This document shows positions 35,641 to 47,696 of a stretch of 64,000 nt of DNA, in pieces (the stretch's first letter is position 1; each line of letters begins with the position of its first letter). The position numbers and the translations under genes were made by a program. Origin of the DNA: Tribonema minus. Its lineage: Eukaryota; Sar; Xanthophyceae; Tribonematales; Tribonemataceae. The notes under the pieces are model-generated. The model was given only the letters and a program-made list of their open reading frames with translations. It was not told the DNA's origin and ran no database searches. The DNA lies in the NCBI GenBank assembly GCA_017506865.1, contig JAFCMP010000390.1, positions 868,001 through 932,000 of the forward strand, written 5' to 3'.

Positions 35641-38270
35641 CTAGTCGTACTCAACCTTGCCGAATAGCAAGTGTTCTATTTCGAGCCAGCTCTCGGCGTG
35701 ATACACGGTGCGCCCCAGAGGCGACGTGCCGCTGCCAACGCCATCGTCGCCGGCCGGCGCTATCTGCACCGGCGCCGCACCGTCGAGTACGCGTCCCAGA
35801 GGCACAATGTCTATGCCGAATGCCGCTGCCACTTCCCTGCGACGCGTGGCGGTGAGCGCGTGCACGTCAGCTGCTGCGTTGATATCAAGGCGATTATTGG
35901 GAATGATGTGAGATAGCAACTGCAGTCGGCATCAGTCGCATCGGCGTCTTTGAGATCACAGCACCGCGACACAGTTGCCCTGGGTCGGTGGTGTAGCGCC
36001 ACATCTTGTGTGACTCGTTGCAAGTCTTGGCGCCAGCAGGGGCATGGCGACCGCATGCTGCAATGCGCGCGGTCGCAAGGTAGCAGTCGAAGCGTGCAGC
36101 AGGCAGCAACCAGTCAATGCTGTGCACGCTCGACGCGATGAGAACAGCTGCAGCGGCGGTGCATTCGGGCGCAAGGTATGCCCACAAACTGCATAGAGTT
36201 ACGCGTGAGCCAAAGCAAGACACCCATCCACAAGCAGTCGCCACTACATGAATGATGCTTTCTGGGTCTGATGCACTCACTTGAAAGTGCCACTGTTGCC
36301 CAGCACAATACCTATGTCCGCGCTCAGCATCGGAAGCAGGTCTGTCACGCTGTCGCCTATATACCTGCACAAAGCAAAGGGCACCGCATGAGCTCAACAT
36401 AGTGTCACTGCCCATATCACACAGCATTGCATGATATGCCTTGATCCAGGCCATCGACTATGGCGCCGGCAATGCGGTGCTGTCCAAGACGTGCCTTGTC
36501 TAGACATGCCTCTTGACCAGTACTTGTACGCAAGCACAAGCACTGCAAAGCTCCGTCATCGCACCGTGGCCGGAATTCAAGCGTTCACCTTGCCCAGCAC
36601 ATACATTGGTGAGACGCCCACTACCAGTATGCAGCGCCATGCGACGTCATGAACGAGCATCGCCCCTTACGGCACGCCAACCAGCGACGACAGCGCCGCA
36701 GATGTAGCACTTCACAACAGCACTGCATGATTGGCATCAGTAATGCAACGCTACCAGCACGTGACGCCGCTCACATGGTGGCGCCACCACCGCCGGCGCT
36801 CTCCGCGCGCAGCGCCCTGAACCGCCGCAGCTTCCCCCGCCCCCCCACCACGTCCATGGTGACCTCGCCCGTCGTGGCGCCGTCCGCGCCCAGCGCGAGG
36901 GTGTTGCAGTGCACCGTCAAGGCGTCCGCGGCGGCGGCGGCGTGCGCGCTGCCGCCGTCCTCCGCAGCGGCGCCCAGCAGCCCCCGCAGCACCGTGCGCA
37001 CGACAATTTCTGAGAAGTTGATAGAGATGATGTGGTGCGCACAGGACGTGGCGGAGAGGACGCGTGCGAGGCAGCGCGCGACGTGCGCGTCGCGCGGCCC
37101 CCACATGCCCTGCAGCGGCCCCTCCAGGGTCTGCGCGATGGCCGCGGGGGTCATGCCTGCAAGGACCTGGGCGATGGGGGGGGGGGGGGGGGGGGGGGGG
37201 TTGGTGACAGTGGGCATGCCTGTGTGCTTAACGATTGAGGCTGCGCTGCCTGCATCTCCGGCTGGTAACGCATAGAAGAGTGCCTGGAGCTACTGGTGAA
37301 CAAGATGCCATGTTGAGGTGACACAGCGTGTTGTCATCCAGTAGCGCTGAGAAGTTGATGATGGGCGGCGCAGCCTGCAGCACAATCATGTTGGCATGGA
37401 GTCCGTGACATGCACCGGTGCAAGCAGTCTGGCGACCAGGACCTTGTGCGAACGTCATCTCCGCAGACTGCTCTCGCTGACAGTTGTCGCGTTACAATGC
37501 AGTTGAATATATTCAGGCAGGTGTAATTCATGCGAGGCAGCACAGCTAGACCAGCAACTCGGTTCACATCGCAGTTGCCTGCGTGCAGGCATATGGAAAG
37601 CATGTGCGGCGAGTTGCCGGCGACACGATGTGTGTCCAGACTGACTGCCAGAGCGGACATGTGTTACTGTGCGTCGTGGCGCAGCACCCATGCTGCTCAC
37701 GCTACAGTTGATCTTATGCACCCCCAAGAACCGTTGATGGTGAGCATTACTCAGCAGCAGCTGCGCAAGGGAAGCCAACAGGTGCAGTTCACGGGGGGGG
37801 CTCACCTTGCTTTCAGTGACCCTTTCGATAGAGGATGTTTCCACAGCCTCCAGCGCAACAAGAAACGTCTCCAGGTCCTCCAACCGAGCTCCCTCCTTCG
37901 GCTGTGACAGATGCTCCCTGATGGCTCCATAGTAGCCTGTCACGAAAGCATCTGTGAGCGCTTCCCAGGCCAGAGTGATGTGCTGCTTCTGTGAGGGCCG
38001 GCACGTTGCCGCTATGAGCGGCAGGAGCGGCGTGGAATCTGAGCGCGTGAGGGTATCGTCGAAGTCAGCCACGAAGAGCCCCAGCTTCGGCGCTAAGGGC
38101 TCGTGGTGGGCCAGCATCTTCGAGGCAAGGCGACCCTGCCTCCTGCTGCTGCTGGCGGCTGTGCCCCAGGCCGCGGTGCACAAGGCCCGCGAGGCTGCCA
38201 GAAGGGGCAACAGCTTGGTCGTCGTCGATAGCCGCCTTCTTCTGCAGCGCATAGGCAGGCACACACACAT
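35641..38270 (-). CDS. HAD-superfamily phosphatase related to plant thiamin-monophosphate phosphatase TH2 (HAD part), organelle-targeted
   Basis: Exons are 38270-37806, 37166-36775, 36364-36281 and 35836-35641 (TAG), giving 378 residues. Residues 1-52 are rich in Arg, Ser, Thr and Ala and look like a transit peptide. HAD motif I is VADFDDTLT with nucleophile Asp69 and Asp71. YIGDSVTDLLPML (287-299) is motif IV with Asp290 and Asp294. The joins ESK|VLAGMTP and GATM|YIGDS reproduce the order seen in the HAD half of plant TH2. The C-terminal part, GIDIVPLGRVL then YHAESWLEIEHLLFG, also matches it. In plants TH2 couples this HAD domain to a TenA thiaminase-like domain and dephosphorylates thiamin monophosphate. 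No TenA domain is present here, so the activity is inferred and another phosphoester substrate is possible. Exon 2 follows a run of about 25 C bases on the sense strand. Confidence 0.78.
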
Positions 38271-38369
38271 GCACTTTTTCCAACTGCATACTTCAAGTCA
38301 GTGTTGAAGTTTGTTTTTGAAGTTTGTTCTTGAGAGAGAGAAGCTTGCCTTGGTTTGCTTCATCGTTCG
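38271..38369. promoter_or_regulatory. Divergent promoter region, HAD phosphatase / TPR protein
   Basis: Only 99 bp separate the two ATG codons. The interval includes two close copies of a TGAAGTTTGTT-like motif (about 38303-38327) and must contain or overlap both transcription starts. Confidence 0.5.
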
Positions 38370-41300
38370 ATGGCGGATGATGCAGAACTCGCAACCATAG
38401 ACAGCGGCGACAACACTGCCGATGCGTCGGCAGCATCATCACCGCTACCCACCGCTCGGGATGCAGCAGATTCCGAGGGTGATTTCTTTCAGGTGGTAGC
38501 TCCGCTGGATCTGTCAACCTTTCTGTCTGCCACACGCGAGGTGCTAGAGACATCGTTGATGCTCTTTGCACCACTGGGGCTGCCGCCTTTGTTGAAGCGG
38601 ATCTGCCCCAGCGAGGCTGGTTTCCTGGAAACCTATGGTCCCAGGTTCAGGGCCATCCTGGAGGCTGTGTCCGAGGCTGTGTACGAGGCACGAGGCATAA
38701 GCGAGAGCGAGGTGAGCTTTTTCTGATGCAGCTGGTGTAGCCTCTATTCAATGCAATTGCTACTGGCGCAGCGTCGACAGACCGGACATGTCACATCATG
38801 TCTGCATGGCATTCGTGACCGGCGTCATGTACAGCAATCTGCCCATGGCGCCAGCAGCAATTTCACAACGTCTTGCAAGCTGGTAGCTGTCAGCATGCAT
38901 TGCTCCTATATTGTGAAGGCATCACATTGTGTCCTGTCATGATGTCAACATCAATTTCACACTCAAGATACCCACCATCATACCTGTCGCCGTGCTGCTG
39001 CAGATGTCAGTGACCATACACAAGCTGGTCACGGAGGAGCGCGACGCGCAAGCCGTGGCGGCGATGCGCGACCTCGGCGAGGCCCTCAAGTTCGCCTACG
39101 ACGCGCCAGACGTCCTGGAGCTGCCGTGTATCGCCCCCGTCTCCGCCCTCGCGGACTTCGCCGCCGAAGTCACCGCGCACCGCGCCGCGTACCTCAAATT
39201 CGAGGCCGAACAACCGCAACAACAACCGCCCGACAACGACAGCGCCGCACCTGCGCCGCCGCTGCCGCCGCCCGAGCCGCGCCCGCCGCCGCCCTCCGCC
39301 GCCTTCGCCGCCACCATGTACCCCGGCGCGTTCGCCGCGCTCGGCTACGCGCTGCCGCAGCGCGGCGCGCTGCCCGCGGCGGGCGCCATGGAGGGCGGCG
39401 GCGGCGACGCGTGGGAGCGCTCCGCGGCGCTGCGCGCGCTGGCGGCGCTGCGGCCTGCGCTCGCGCGCCTGCAGCGCTCGCAGGGCCTGCGCCCCGACGC
39501 CATCGCGCGCGCCGTGGGGGGGCTCGGCACTGGCCTCGCGGACAGCGAGGGGGGCCTGCTGCAGCGCCACGTGCAGGCGCTGGTGGACTCGTACCGCGCG
39601 GGGGGGAGTTCGGGGGTGCAGGGGGGGGGGAGCGGGGGGGACAGCGGCGGCCATGCGGCGGCGCTGCGCGTGATCGACGACGCGGCGCGGTTGCCATTCG
39701 CGGCGGACCCGCTGTTTTTGCGCGTGCTGGAGCTGGAGGGGAAAGCGGCGGGGGACGCAGAAGGGGAGGCGGAGGAGCAGTTAGCGGATATATTTATGGC
39801 GGAGCGATACGAGGTGAGGCGTGATTCGCTGTGGTCAGTCAGTGGGTGCTCAGTGTCGCTGCTGTGTGCTGCTGGATCGCCACGGGCCACTTGCGGAGCG
39901 AGGGAGGCCACATGTACGTTTATGTAGGCTCACGTGCTGCAAAATCAAGGGGGAGCTTGCCATTATTTTCCTGTGTGCGTCACATTGTTGATGCACTGGC
40001 CGTGTCTGCGACATTGTGGTACATCACCTCAAAGCAAGTGGCAATGAGAGCTGGTCTTGGTGTGAACGAGGGCAAAGCAGCTTGGCACGGTGTGGCAGAC
40101 CTCAACGTCATCAAATGCTATGTAGAACGGCAGTGCACAACCACTGTCTCATTTGCTGTGTACAACAGTTAGTATCAGAGGCACAATGCCACAAGGACCT
40201 CAAAACCACTTCAACAAGCCACGCTGAAGCAGCAAGCATACGCCAACCTGCCCAAATGCGCATGCACGTCTCCATCTGAGTGGGTGTCGCCTGTCGGCAC
40301 GTTTATTCTAGGCGACACACTGACATCGTCTAGTCGCATGTATGATGCCGACCTGTATTCATGTGGGCGCCGTTTTTGCACATCAATGCAATTACAGCAC
40401 GACGTGGTTATACATTCAGCTTGTGGTGATAACAACAGCGTTCTTGGCCTCTCCTATGCGCATGCCAGTGCTGTACATACATATCATATAACCATACTTT
40501 TGACGCATGTAGAGGTTGAAAAACCTGACCACCTTGACCATACGAGTCACTCGTGGTGTGCAACTTACTGCTAGGGCTTAGTTTCCTCCTGAAAATGCCA
40601 AGAGGACACGGAATGTAAAAGCAACTTGTTTCTTACCGACATGTGGCTGAACAGTACATGTGCTGTTGACGGATGCTGAGCTGCTCAACGCTCAGCGGCA
40701 TCATATGATCAATTATGAGTGGCACTTCATGCACACACTGTCAAATGCTGGCATGCTGAGACCACGGTCACTGAACGGTAGGGGTGCACCCCCTGCAACT
40801 CGTCAAGCTGTTGCGTGTTATGTAACACACATACATAAACCAACTCATTTGTTCGCGCACTTTGTGCAGGGCTCAAATGCGCAAGCACAATCTGAATATT
40901 GACATTGTCCACATTGCTGCCAATGATGGCCAGGGCGCTGACGTTTCTGCATGCAGATGCAGCATACTACCTTGCAGTAGAAAGTTGGAGCGAAAACCCT
41001 ACTGCAATGCCAGCAAGGCGCACCGTGATCTGATGGTTGGCAGCCTATGATTGCAGCTGCGTCGTGTCAGGTGTCAACAAGACATTTGTGCTCTTCTCAG
41101 AGCTTTCAATTAGATCTGCAGAAGCCACAAGCTCGCTTCTCTTTGCTGTGGTATGGCAGTTGGCATTCACTGCAGAGCTTGCGCTGCGCTGTAAGTATCC
41201 CAGCACAAGGCTTCGATCGTTCAACGCCGGACGGCCGTCAGCAAACCATCATACGGCAAGCCCTGCCCCTGGTGTGCATGCCTCCTGTTGCTGACACATT

Positions 41301-44300
41301 CGCGCAGACCCCGCCCGCCACCACCACTTGCCATCGAACTTCATGCGCCTGCTTTGAGCGCGGCGCGTCAGCTGACATGTCGCATAGCCGACCATCTGCT
41401 CACCAGCCATCGCTGCCACCCCCTCACATTTCCCCCGTAGGCAGCTGCGTACGCCTACCTCGAGCGCGGCGACTTTGCGGAAGCCGCGCGCCGCCACGGC
41501 CAGGCGTTCGACGCGAGCTTCGGCGCCGCGCCGGCGTCGCGCTCCGCGCACTTCCTCGCGCGCCGCGCCGCCGCCGCGCTGTCTGAGGTGCGCGCCGACG
41601 AGCGCGACGGCGCGCTGACCTCCGCCGCTGCGGCGCTCGAGCGCTGCCGCGCCGCCGCGCGCGACGCGGAGGCAGCGCTCGGCCTCGACGAGTGCTGCGC
41701 GGGGGCGTGGGCGGCGCGCGCGGCGGCGCGGCGCATGGTGGCGGATGACGACGGCGACAGCGAGGATGAGGAAGGCGGCGGCGGCGGCGATGCGGACGGG
41801 CCGTACAGCTCGGCGGAAGCGCTGCGCGACATGGTGCGCGCGTTTGTGCTGGACGCGTGCGGCACGTGGGCGCCGGTGGAGGAGCAGGTGCGCGAGCTGA
41901 CTAATGCAATGTCACGGCAGCCACGCCTGAGTCACGGACGCCGTGGCGACCACGAGCCCGTGCAGTGCAATGCCTGGTGCACGTAGCATCGACAGCACAG
42001 GACGCGTCACAGCAGGCGTTCCGAGCTACTGTTGCTGCAGGCGCTCTGAGCATGCCGCTTCACAACGGCTGCAGGTACTTTGCGCTGACAGAGGTAAAGG
42101 TCGCATGCACGCGCTGGGTCAGGGATGCCCCACGACGCCCCCTCACCGCCGCGCCTCTGCCGTCGCGCTCGCTCCGCGCAGGCGGCGGCGATAGAGGAGG
42201 TCGCACGCGAGGCGTGCCGCGCCGAGGCGCACCGCCTCTTCACGCAGCAGCGCGCCGCCGCCGCGGGCGCGCTCACGCTGCCGCCGCCGTGGCTCTCGCG
42301 CAGCTACTTCGAGTCCTTCACGGGCGAGCTCGACGGCTCCTACTACCGCCGCCGCCTCGCTCTTTCCACCGCCGCGGCGCCGCCGCTCACTGCGGAGCCC
42401 TCCGGCATCGACGAGGACTCCGACGGCAGCGGCCTTGCGGCGGCGCTGGCGGCGCTGCGGGTGGCGGACGGCGGCGCGCAGCAGCAGCAGCAGGCGGCGC
42501 CGCCGCTCGCGGAGGCAGTCGCGGCGGGGGCGCGCGCGGGCGCGGCGCTGTCGCCCGCCGCCGCGGCGCACGCGTTCGACGCGGCGCTCGTCGCTCGCGC
42601 CGCCGGCGATCACCGCCGCGCCATGCAGCTGCTGGCAGCGGCGCGCGCGGGCGCCGACGCCGCGATCGCCGGCGCCGCCGCTGCCGCCGCTGCTGCTGCC
42701 ACGGCGGCGGCTGGCGCGGACGGCGACGGCAGCGGCGCGCATGCGGACGCGGCGGAGGCGTCGCCGCATCAGTGCTGCAGCGGTGACGGGAAGGAAGGGC
42801 GGGGGGGGGGGCACGGCGCGCTGGCGGCGGCGGCGCACGAGCAGCTGGCCTCGTACCTGTATTTGGCGGGCGACATGGCGGCGGCGGAGGCGGGCTTCAG
42901 GCGCGCGGCGGCGCTGGACGCGCGCAGCGCGCGCGCGCGCGTCAAGCTGGCGAGTCTGCTGTGCGACATGGACGACCGCGCGGGCGCGCTCGAGTGGTTC
43001 CGCCTCGCGCTCGAGGTGAGAGTCGGGTGCGGTTGCTGCGTGTGATGACAGGGGTAGACAAAAACGCGGGGTGGGGGGGGGGGGTGCACATTGAGTTTCT
43101 ATATGGTAGCTGTGAAGCCCAGGCTAAATCTACGTCAAGACGTTTGTGTGAGGTCCTGTATTGCAAACCTCCCAAGTTCATGATGGAGTGCACAATATGC
43201 TGCATGGGGGCACGTTCCAGAGAGTGCACAAAAGCTCGTCATCTGGGCAGTGCGACGTCCGGCGCAGGCGCCTTCTGCGCACGCTATACTCATGCATGGT
43301 ATCACCATCCTCATGAGAACGCGCCGCCACCCCCACTGCTCGTCACTCACAAAAACGTGGTGCCGTGCTGCCCCCTCTTAGACGCGTCACTGTCAACCCT
43401 TTCCCTTTCCTGCTTGACCGGAGAGTGCTCACCCCTGCCCCCCCCCCCTCCCCCCCCCCCGCCCCCTGCCACCCCCCCACAGGCGGACCCCAGCGACGCC
43501 GACGTGTACCTGCACCGCGGGCAGTACCACCTGCTCACCAACAACCCCAAGGCGGCGTCGTTCGACCTGCAGCGCGCGGCCGGCTTTGCGGAGGCGCCCG
43601 CGGTCGCGCAAGCCTCGTACGGCATCTCCCTCTTCAAGGTGAGGGCGCGCGCGCACGCGCTGGTCGATCGCTGCCGCTGTTCTTTGCGGCGCTGCCTCTG
43701 CAGCGCGCGGCGGCGCCGCAGGGCAGCCTGCGCAGACGGACTGAGGTGATGCGGTCGCCCCCCATCAACGGCGCGCTGATCCTCATCACCGTGGCGGCGG
43801 CACGACGGCGCGACGCCCGCCGGCGGGGATGTCCGTGCAGCGCGTTACCGCTGGCATGGTGTTGTGTACATGTTGTGCTGTTTGCGGCTTGCTGTGCGCC
43901 GAATTGGCTCTGCCTCACAACAGTTGAATCCGCACGCAGTTGACGTCCGCATGCGAACGCATGGCGCGTGCTTGCACTGCTGACTCGAGTTCCTGCGCGT
44001 TGTCTGCCGCTTCTGCGAGTGCAGCTGGGCATGAGCCAGGAGCCGTACCGCATGGACCAAGCCCTGCGCATTCTGAAAGACGCCTCCTGGACGCATCCAG
44101 ACAGTGTTGAGGTAGGTGCCTTGCACCAGGTCGTTCTTCTGTGTTGAACATTGCGGAATGCTTGTGGCTGTTAGCCGGTGGTTCCTTGTGTACCACAATA
44201 GCTCAACAGCAGCCACATTCAGAAAGGCCACGACGCAGCGCCAGCGGCGAGAGGAAGCAACAAGGCAAGTGAAAACTGATGATGATGAGCGTTGCTGCAT

Positions 44301-46583
44301 GCTGCAACTTTCATTGTGCTGTATCCTGTTCTGCCATTAAGCATCCAGTGTCTGGCACCGTAGTGTCCATGTGTTGCAGCCCGTGTCACTCACTGACTCA
44401 GGAGTACAAACAACCGTAGCTGTACGTGGGTCATGTCAACCTCTGAGCGCTGCTGCTGCCGCCTATCGGGCAGCCCGCACGACGCCCACTGCACCATGTA
44501 CTTTGCTGCACCGCCACCAGCCGCACTCTCTCTGCGCACCGCCCTCTTCTGCGCCTCATCCCACGGCCGCCGCGTGTTACTCTTGAGTAGTCCGCCCATG
44601 GCGACACCCCCCCAGCTTCGGATCGCAGGGGTGCGTTCGAAACATGGAGCTCTGAGCCCCGTCCCGCTGCCGCTGCGTCGCCACATATTTTGCGCGCAAG
44701 GTGGCGCTCTTCCACAGCGAGGTGCTCACGCACTTGGGCGACTTTGCGGGCGCGCTGGCGCTGCTCGCCGCCGCGGCCGCCAAGGACCCGTCGTGCCCGC
44801 TGCCGTACGTCAACGCCGGGCGCGCGTTCACGGGCATGGGCGACCTTCCCAGCGCGCGGCGGCATCTGGCCAGGGCCATGCAGGTGCGCGCGCGTGCGCC
44901 GTCACAGGAGGACGTGAGTGGTGCTGCTGGCATCGGCGCGCTGAGGCCGCGGCGAAAACTGAGACCACACAAGACTTTTGGCGCTTGCTGTTCGCGTGCA
45001 TCACTACAGCGTCCGCGTATATGTCAGCCTCAGGGTCGGTTGTCAAGCAGCGCTGACATAGGTGCACTCGGCGAGAGGGAACTCGGCGCGCACGTCTCGC
45101 TGCATCTGCACCAGCGTGGAGACTGTGTTTTGGTGCGCGGCGCATGCGCAGCGGCTGCCGTCAGCACTGTATTGACCCATGGCACCATGTGCACAGGCAG
45201 GACGCATGTCCTGCTCGACGCAGCGCGTCAAGCGGCCACAATGGCGACACGAACGCTGCCGGCGCAGACCTTCACCTCCCCGGCAATGCTGACAGTCGGC
45301 TGCTGCTTCGGCCAACACGTTTGGCAGGTCACCTCCTACCATTGCGGCGGTGCCCTATTGCCTGAGACGCACGCATGTGCTTCTACTCATGCCATCATTA
45401 CGCAATGTTGGGTGGCGGCTGCCCTCACGCTGACCGACTCCGCTGCCGCGCGCTGCCAGGTGGACCCCCTCTGTTCGGGGGCGTACCTGGATTTCGGGCA
45501 GGTGGAGACGCGCGCGGGGCATGTACAGGAGGCCATGCGCCTATACGAGCAGGGCGTACATTGTAGCAGGTGAGTTGGCATGCACGTGGCAGAAGTGGGC
45601 TGGTGCCGCAAGATCAGGGCATCAGTCGTGGAGTTCGATTTCATCAAGGCACTTCTGCTGTGCGTGCGTGCGTGCGTGCGCGGCGTGCACGGGAAGGCCA
45701 ATGCAGTCGTGTGAGCACGGCACAAACACGTCAGCGCGTGCGCGTTCTGCGTCGCGCATCTCTCTTGCATCTCTGAGTTTTCTGCATGCTGAGAGGTCTG
45801 CAGTTCAGCAAGTAAATCACCATCTGATGTTCGATTGGTCCCCATTTGGTGGTTCAACATGATACTTGCACTCAACTGCATTGCCAAGATACGCCCATAC
45901 AAAGGCAACACTTGAACACAGCTGCAGTGCCAAGATGAGTCCCAGACAAATCATCCGGACTGTGCACTGCCATGTGAGGTGGCGTGCAGCACCAGTGCAG
46001 AGCCACCTCTGTTCTTGCGCTGCCTGAAGTCAGCCAGCCTTGCTGCCACAGTGGTAATACCGTAAATCACGGGCTATAAGGCAGTGCCTCTGTATAAGAA
46101 ACGGGTATCTTATACGGCGCATAAGATACCTGTTTCTTATAGCATGTTGACAGTTGTGTATGTAAGATACTAGGTTTGCTGAATAAGATACTCCCTTTCT
46201 TATACGCCGTATAAGAAACCCGTACCTTGGAGGCCCAAAAAGCTGGCGTTGTTGAGGAACGGGTATCTTATACCCCGTGATTTACGGTAGAGGCCACTGC
46301 CACGCAGCTGACGATGGAGTACGGGCGCATCAACCAGGAGTGGGAGAGTCACTCTGCAACTTCAACATGCACAGCCTTGCAGGTGCTCAGTCGAGCTGAC
46401 GAGCACCGCCCTCTGCCATTTTCACATCTCTTGCCGTACCGCAGGTACCTCAGCGAATTGCACGACGCTCTGGCGTGCCTGACGATCGCACGCACCCACC
46501 TCGAGGCAAAAGCGTATTTCGAGCGGCGCGTGCGGCTGCTGCCGCCATTGCCCACTGCGGCAACAGGCGACGCGCCCTCATAA
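38370..46583 (+). CDS. TPR-repeat protein, Tom70-like C-terminal region
   Basis: Exons are 38370-38711, 39004-39813, 41441-41887, 42182-43015, 43483-43638, 44025-44111, 44701-44883, 45460-45569 and 46445-46583 (TAA), about 1,035 residues. The N-terminal 750 residues are helical and Ala-rich with Pro and Gly/Asp spacers. From about residue 760 there are TPR units: AHEQLASYLYLAGDMAAAEA, DADVYLHRGQYHLL, EVLTHLGDFAGALALLAAA, YVNAGRAFTGMGDLPSARR and YLDFGQVETRAGHVQEAMRL. The phrase VYLHRGQ, the order of the units and the final LSELHDALACLTIARTHLEA resemble the C-terminal TPR domain of mitochondrial import receptor Tom70. I see no N-terminal membrane anchor, and the protein is longer than Tom70 (about 600), so it may be another TPR adaptor. 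Exon 7 uses an AAG acceptor. Intron 2 (39814-41440) is 1.6 kb and could hide a missed exon. Intron 8 contains a MITE. Confidence 0.62.
46058..46289. mobile_element. MITE-like foldback element with terminal inverted repeats and TA flanks
   Basis: The element has outer inverted repeats starting CCGTAAATCACGGG at the left and ending with its reverse complement at the right, about 21 bp with one mismatch, flanked on both sides by TA (46058-46059 and 46288-46289). Internally it repeats the motif AAACGGGTATCTTATA in both orientations, forming nested hairpins. It is about 228 bp, AT-richer than its surroundings, and has no coding capacity. TA duplication and short TIRs suit a non-autonomous Tc1/mariner-type element. 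It lies in intron 8 (45570-46444) of the TPR gene. Confidence 0.8.
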
Positions 46584-47696
46584 TCAACACACGCTGTGAG
46601 TAGCTGTACCAGTAGGGGGGAGCGGTGTATTAATTTTTGATACACGAATGGTACGCAGTCGTCGCAACTGCTGCAGCGTCTCAAATTTACGGCGTCACAC
46701 AGCTTCGGAAGCGTGAGCCATACATCATGTTGCTGTCGCTGTCCTTGTTTGTGTTTCTGGTGTCGCCCGCACGTGCCACATGCCTTTCTGCCTGCTGCTG
46801 GTGCTTGGCATGTGCCCGTTGTGCTACTCAGTCTTGCTACTGTTGCGCTGTGGTTGCGACGGTGGGCAAGTGCTCTGCGTACACTGAAGACATTTCAGAC
46901 CCTTGCGTCACTTTGATAGAGCATGATAATGCTTGAAGCACATGAACACATACTCGTGCCTTGATCGAATGTGATAATTCTAGTGAACGAACACTTGAGC
47001 CTTGAAGCACTGATGGGGGGCATTGACCCATTTGACTCCTGCCAGCAACGACATGCCTCAAAAACAACATCAGTCATCTCATGCGGGTTGTCGCATGTTT
47101 TTTGTCTCTGAATGTTGCAAGACCATCTAGGGACATCCATCGTATCTTGGCGATTCATGAGCAACATCTCTTTATTCTGCTAGCTGCTGATTGGCGTACG
47201 GCTGCTCTTGAACAGAAATTCGCGCACACGTCAACACTGCACAGTGCAATGGGCATAGACACCATAGCACACATGTGCAGACCAGCAGCTGCAGAATTGA
47301 TCGTAGGCGGCAAGCAGCCATTCTATTCGCTCTGCCGAGCAGCGCTGCGGGCATTTGAGAGCACACGTGCTCTGGCAGGGCGTCCAACAAAACTGCCGCT
47401 GCGGCGAGACCGTGCGCTCCCCGCCATGCAGGGGCAACTTGAACCTGCGACCGACCGCACAGCGGCGTCTCCGCTGGCACGGAGGCAGCGCTGCACCGTT
47501 TGCGTGTGTGATGCATCACGACAGCTGGCGCGGCGCGCCGGTGTCTGTGATGTGTGTGTTGGTGTGCGTGACAAAATCGTTGTGCGCGCGTTACGTTCGG
47601 GACGCCAGCGCAATCTCGGCGCGGCGGCCGTTGCCGCCGCCGCAGTGGCTCGAAGCGAAGCAGACGAGGGGGGCCGTTGGCAGATGGTCACCCATA
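46584..47696. other. Convergent spacer, TPR gene / mitochondrial EF-G
   Basis: This 1.1-kb stretch lies between two 3' ends. Composition is intermediate in GC. No frame resembles a known protein, and I recognise no repeat or RNA. Confidence 0.5.

Noticed and set aside
46584-47100. Possible hydrophobic small ORFs (46637-46936)
   Set aside because: They show only Cys/Leu-rich random composition in a low-GC spacer and no conserved features.
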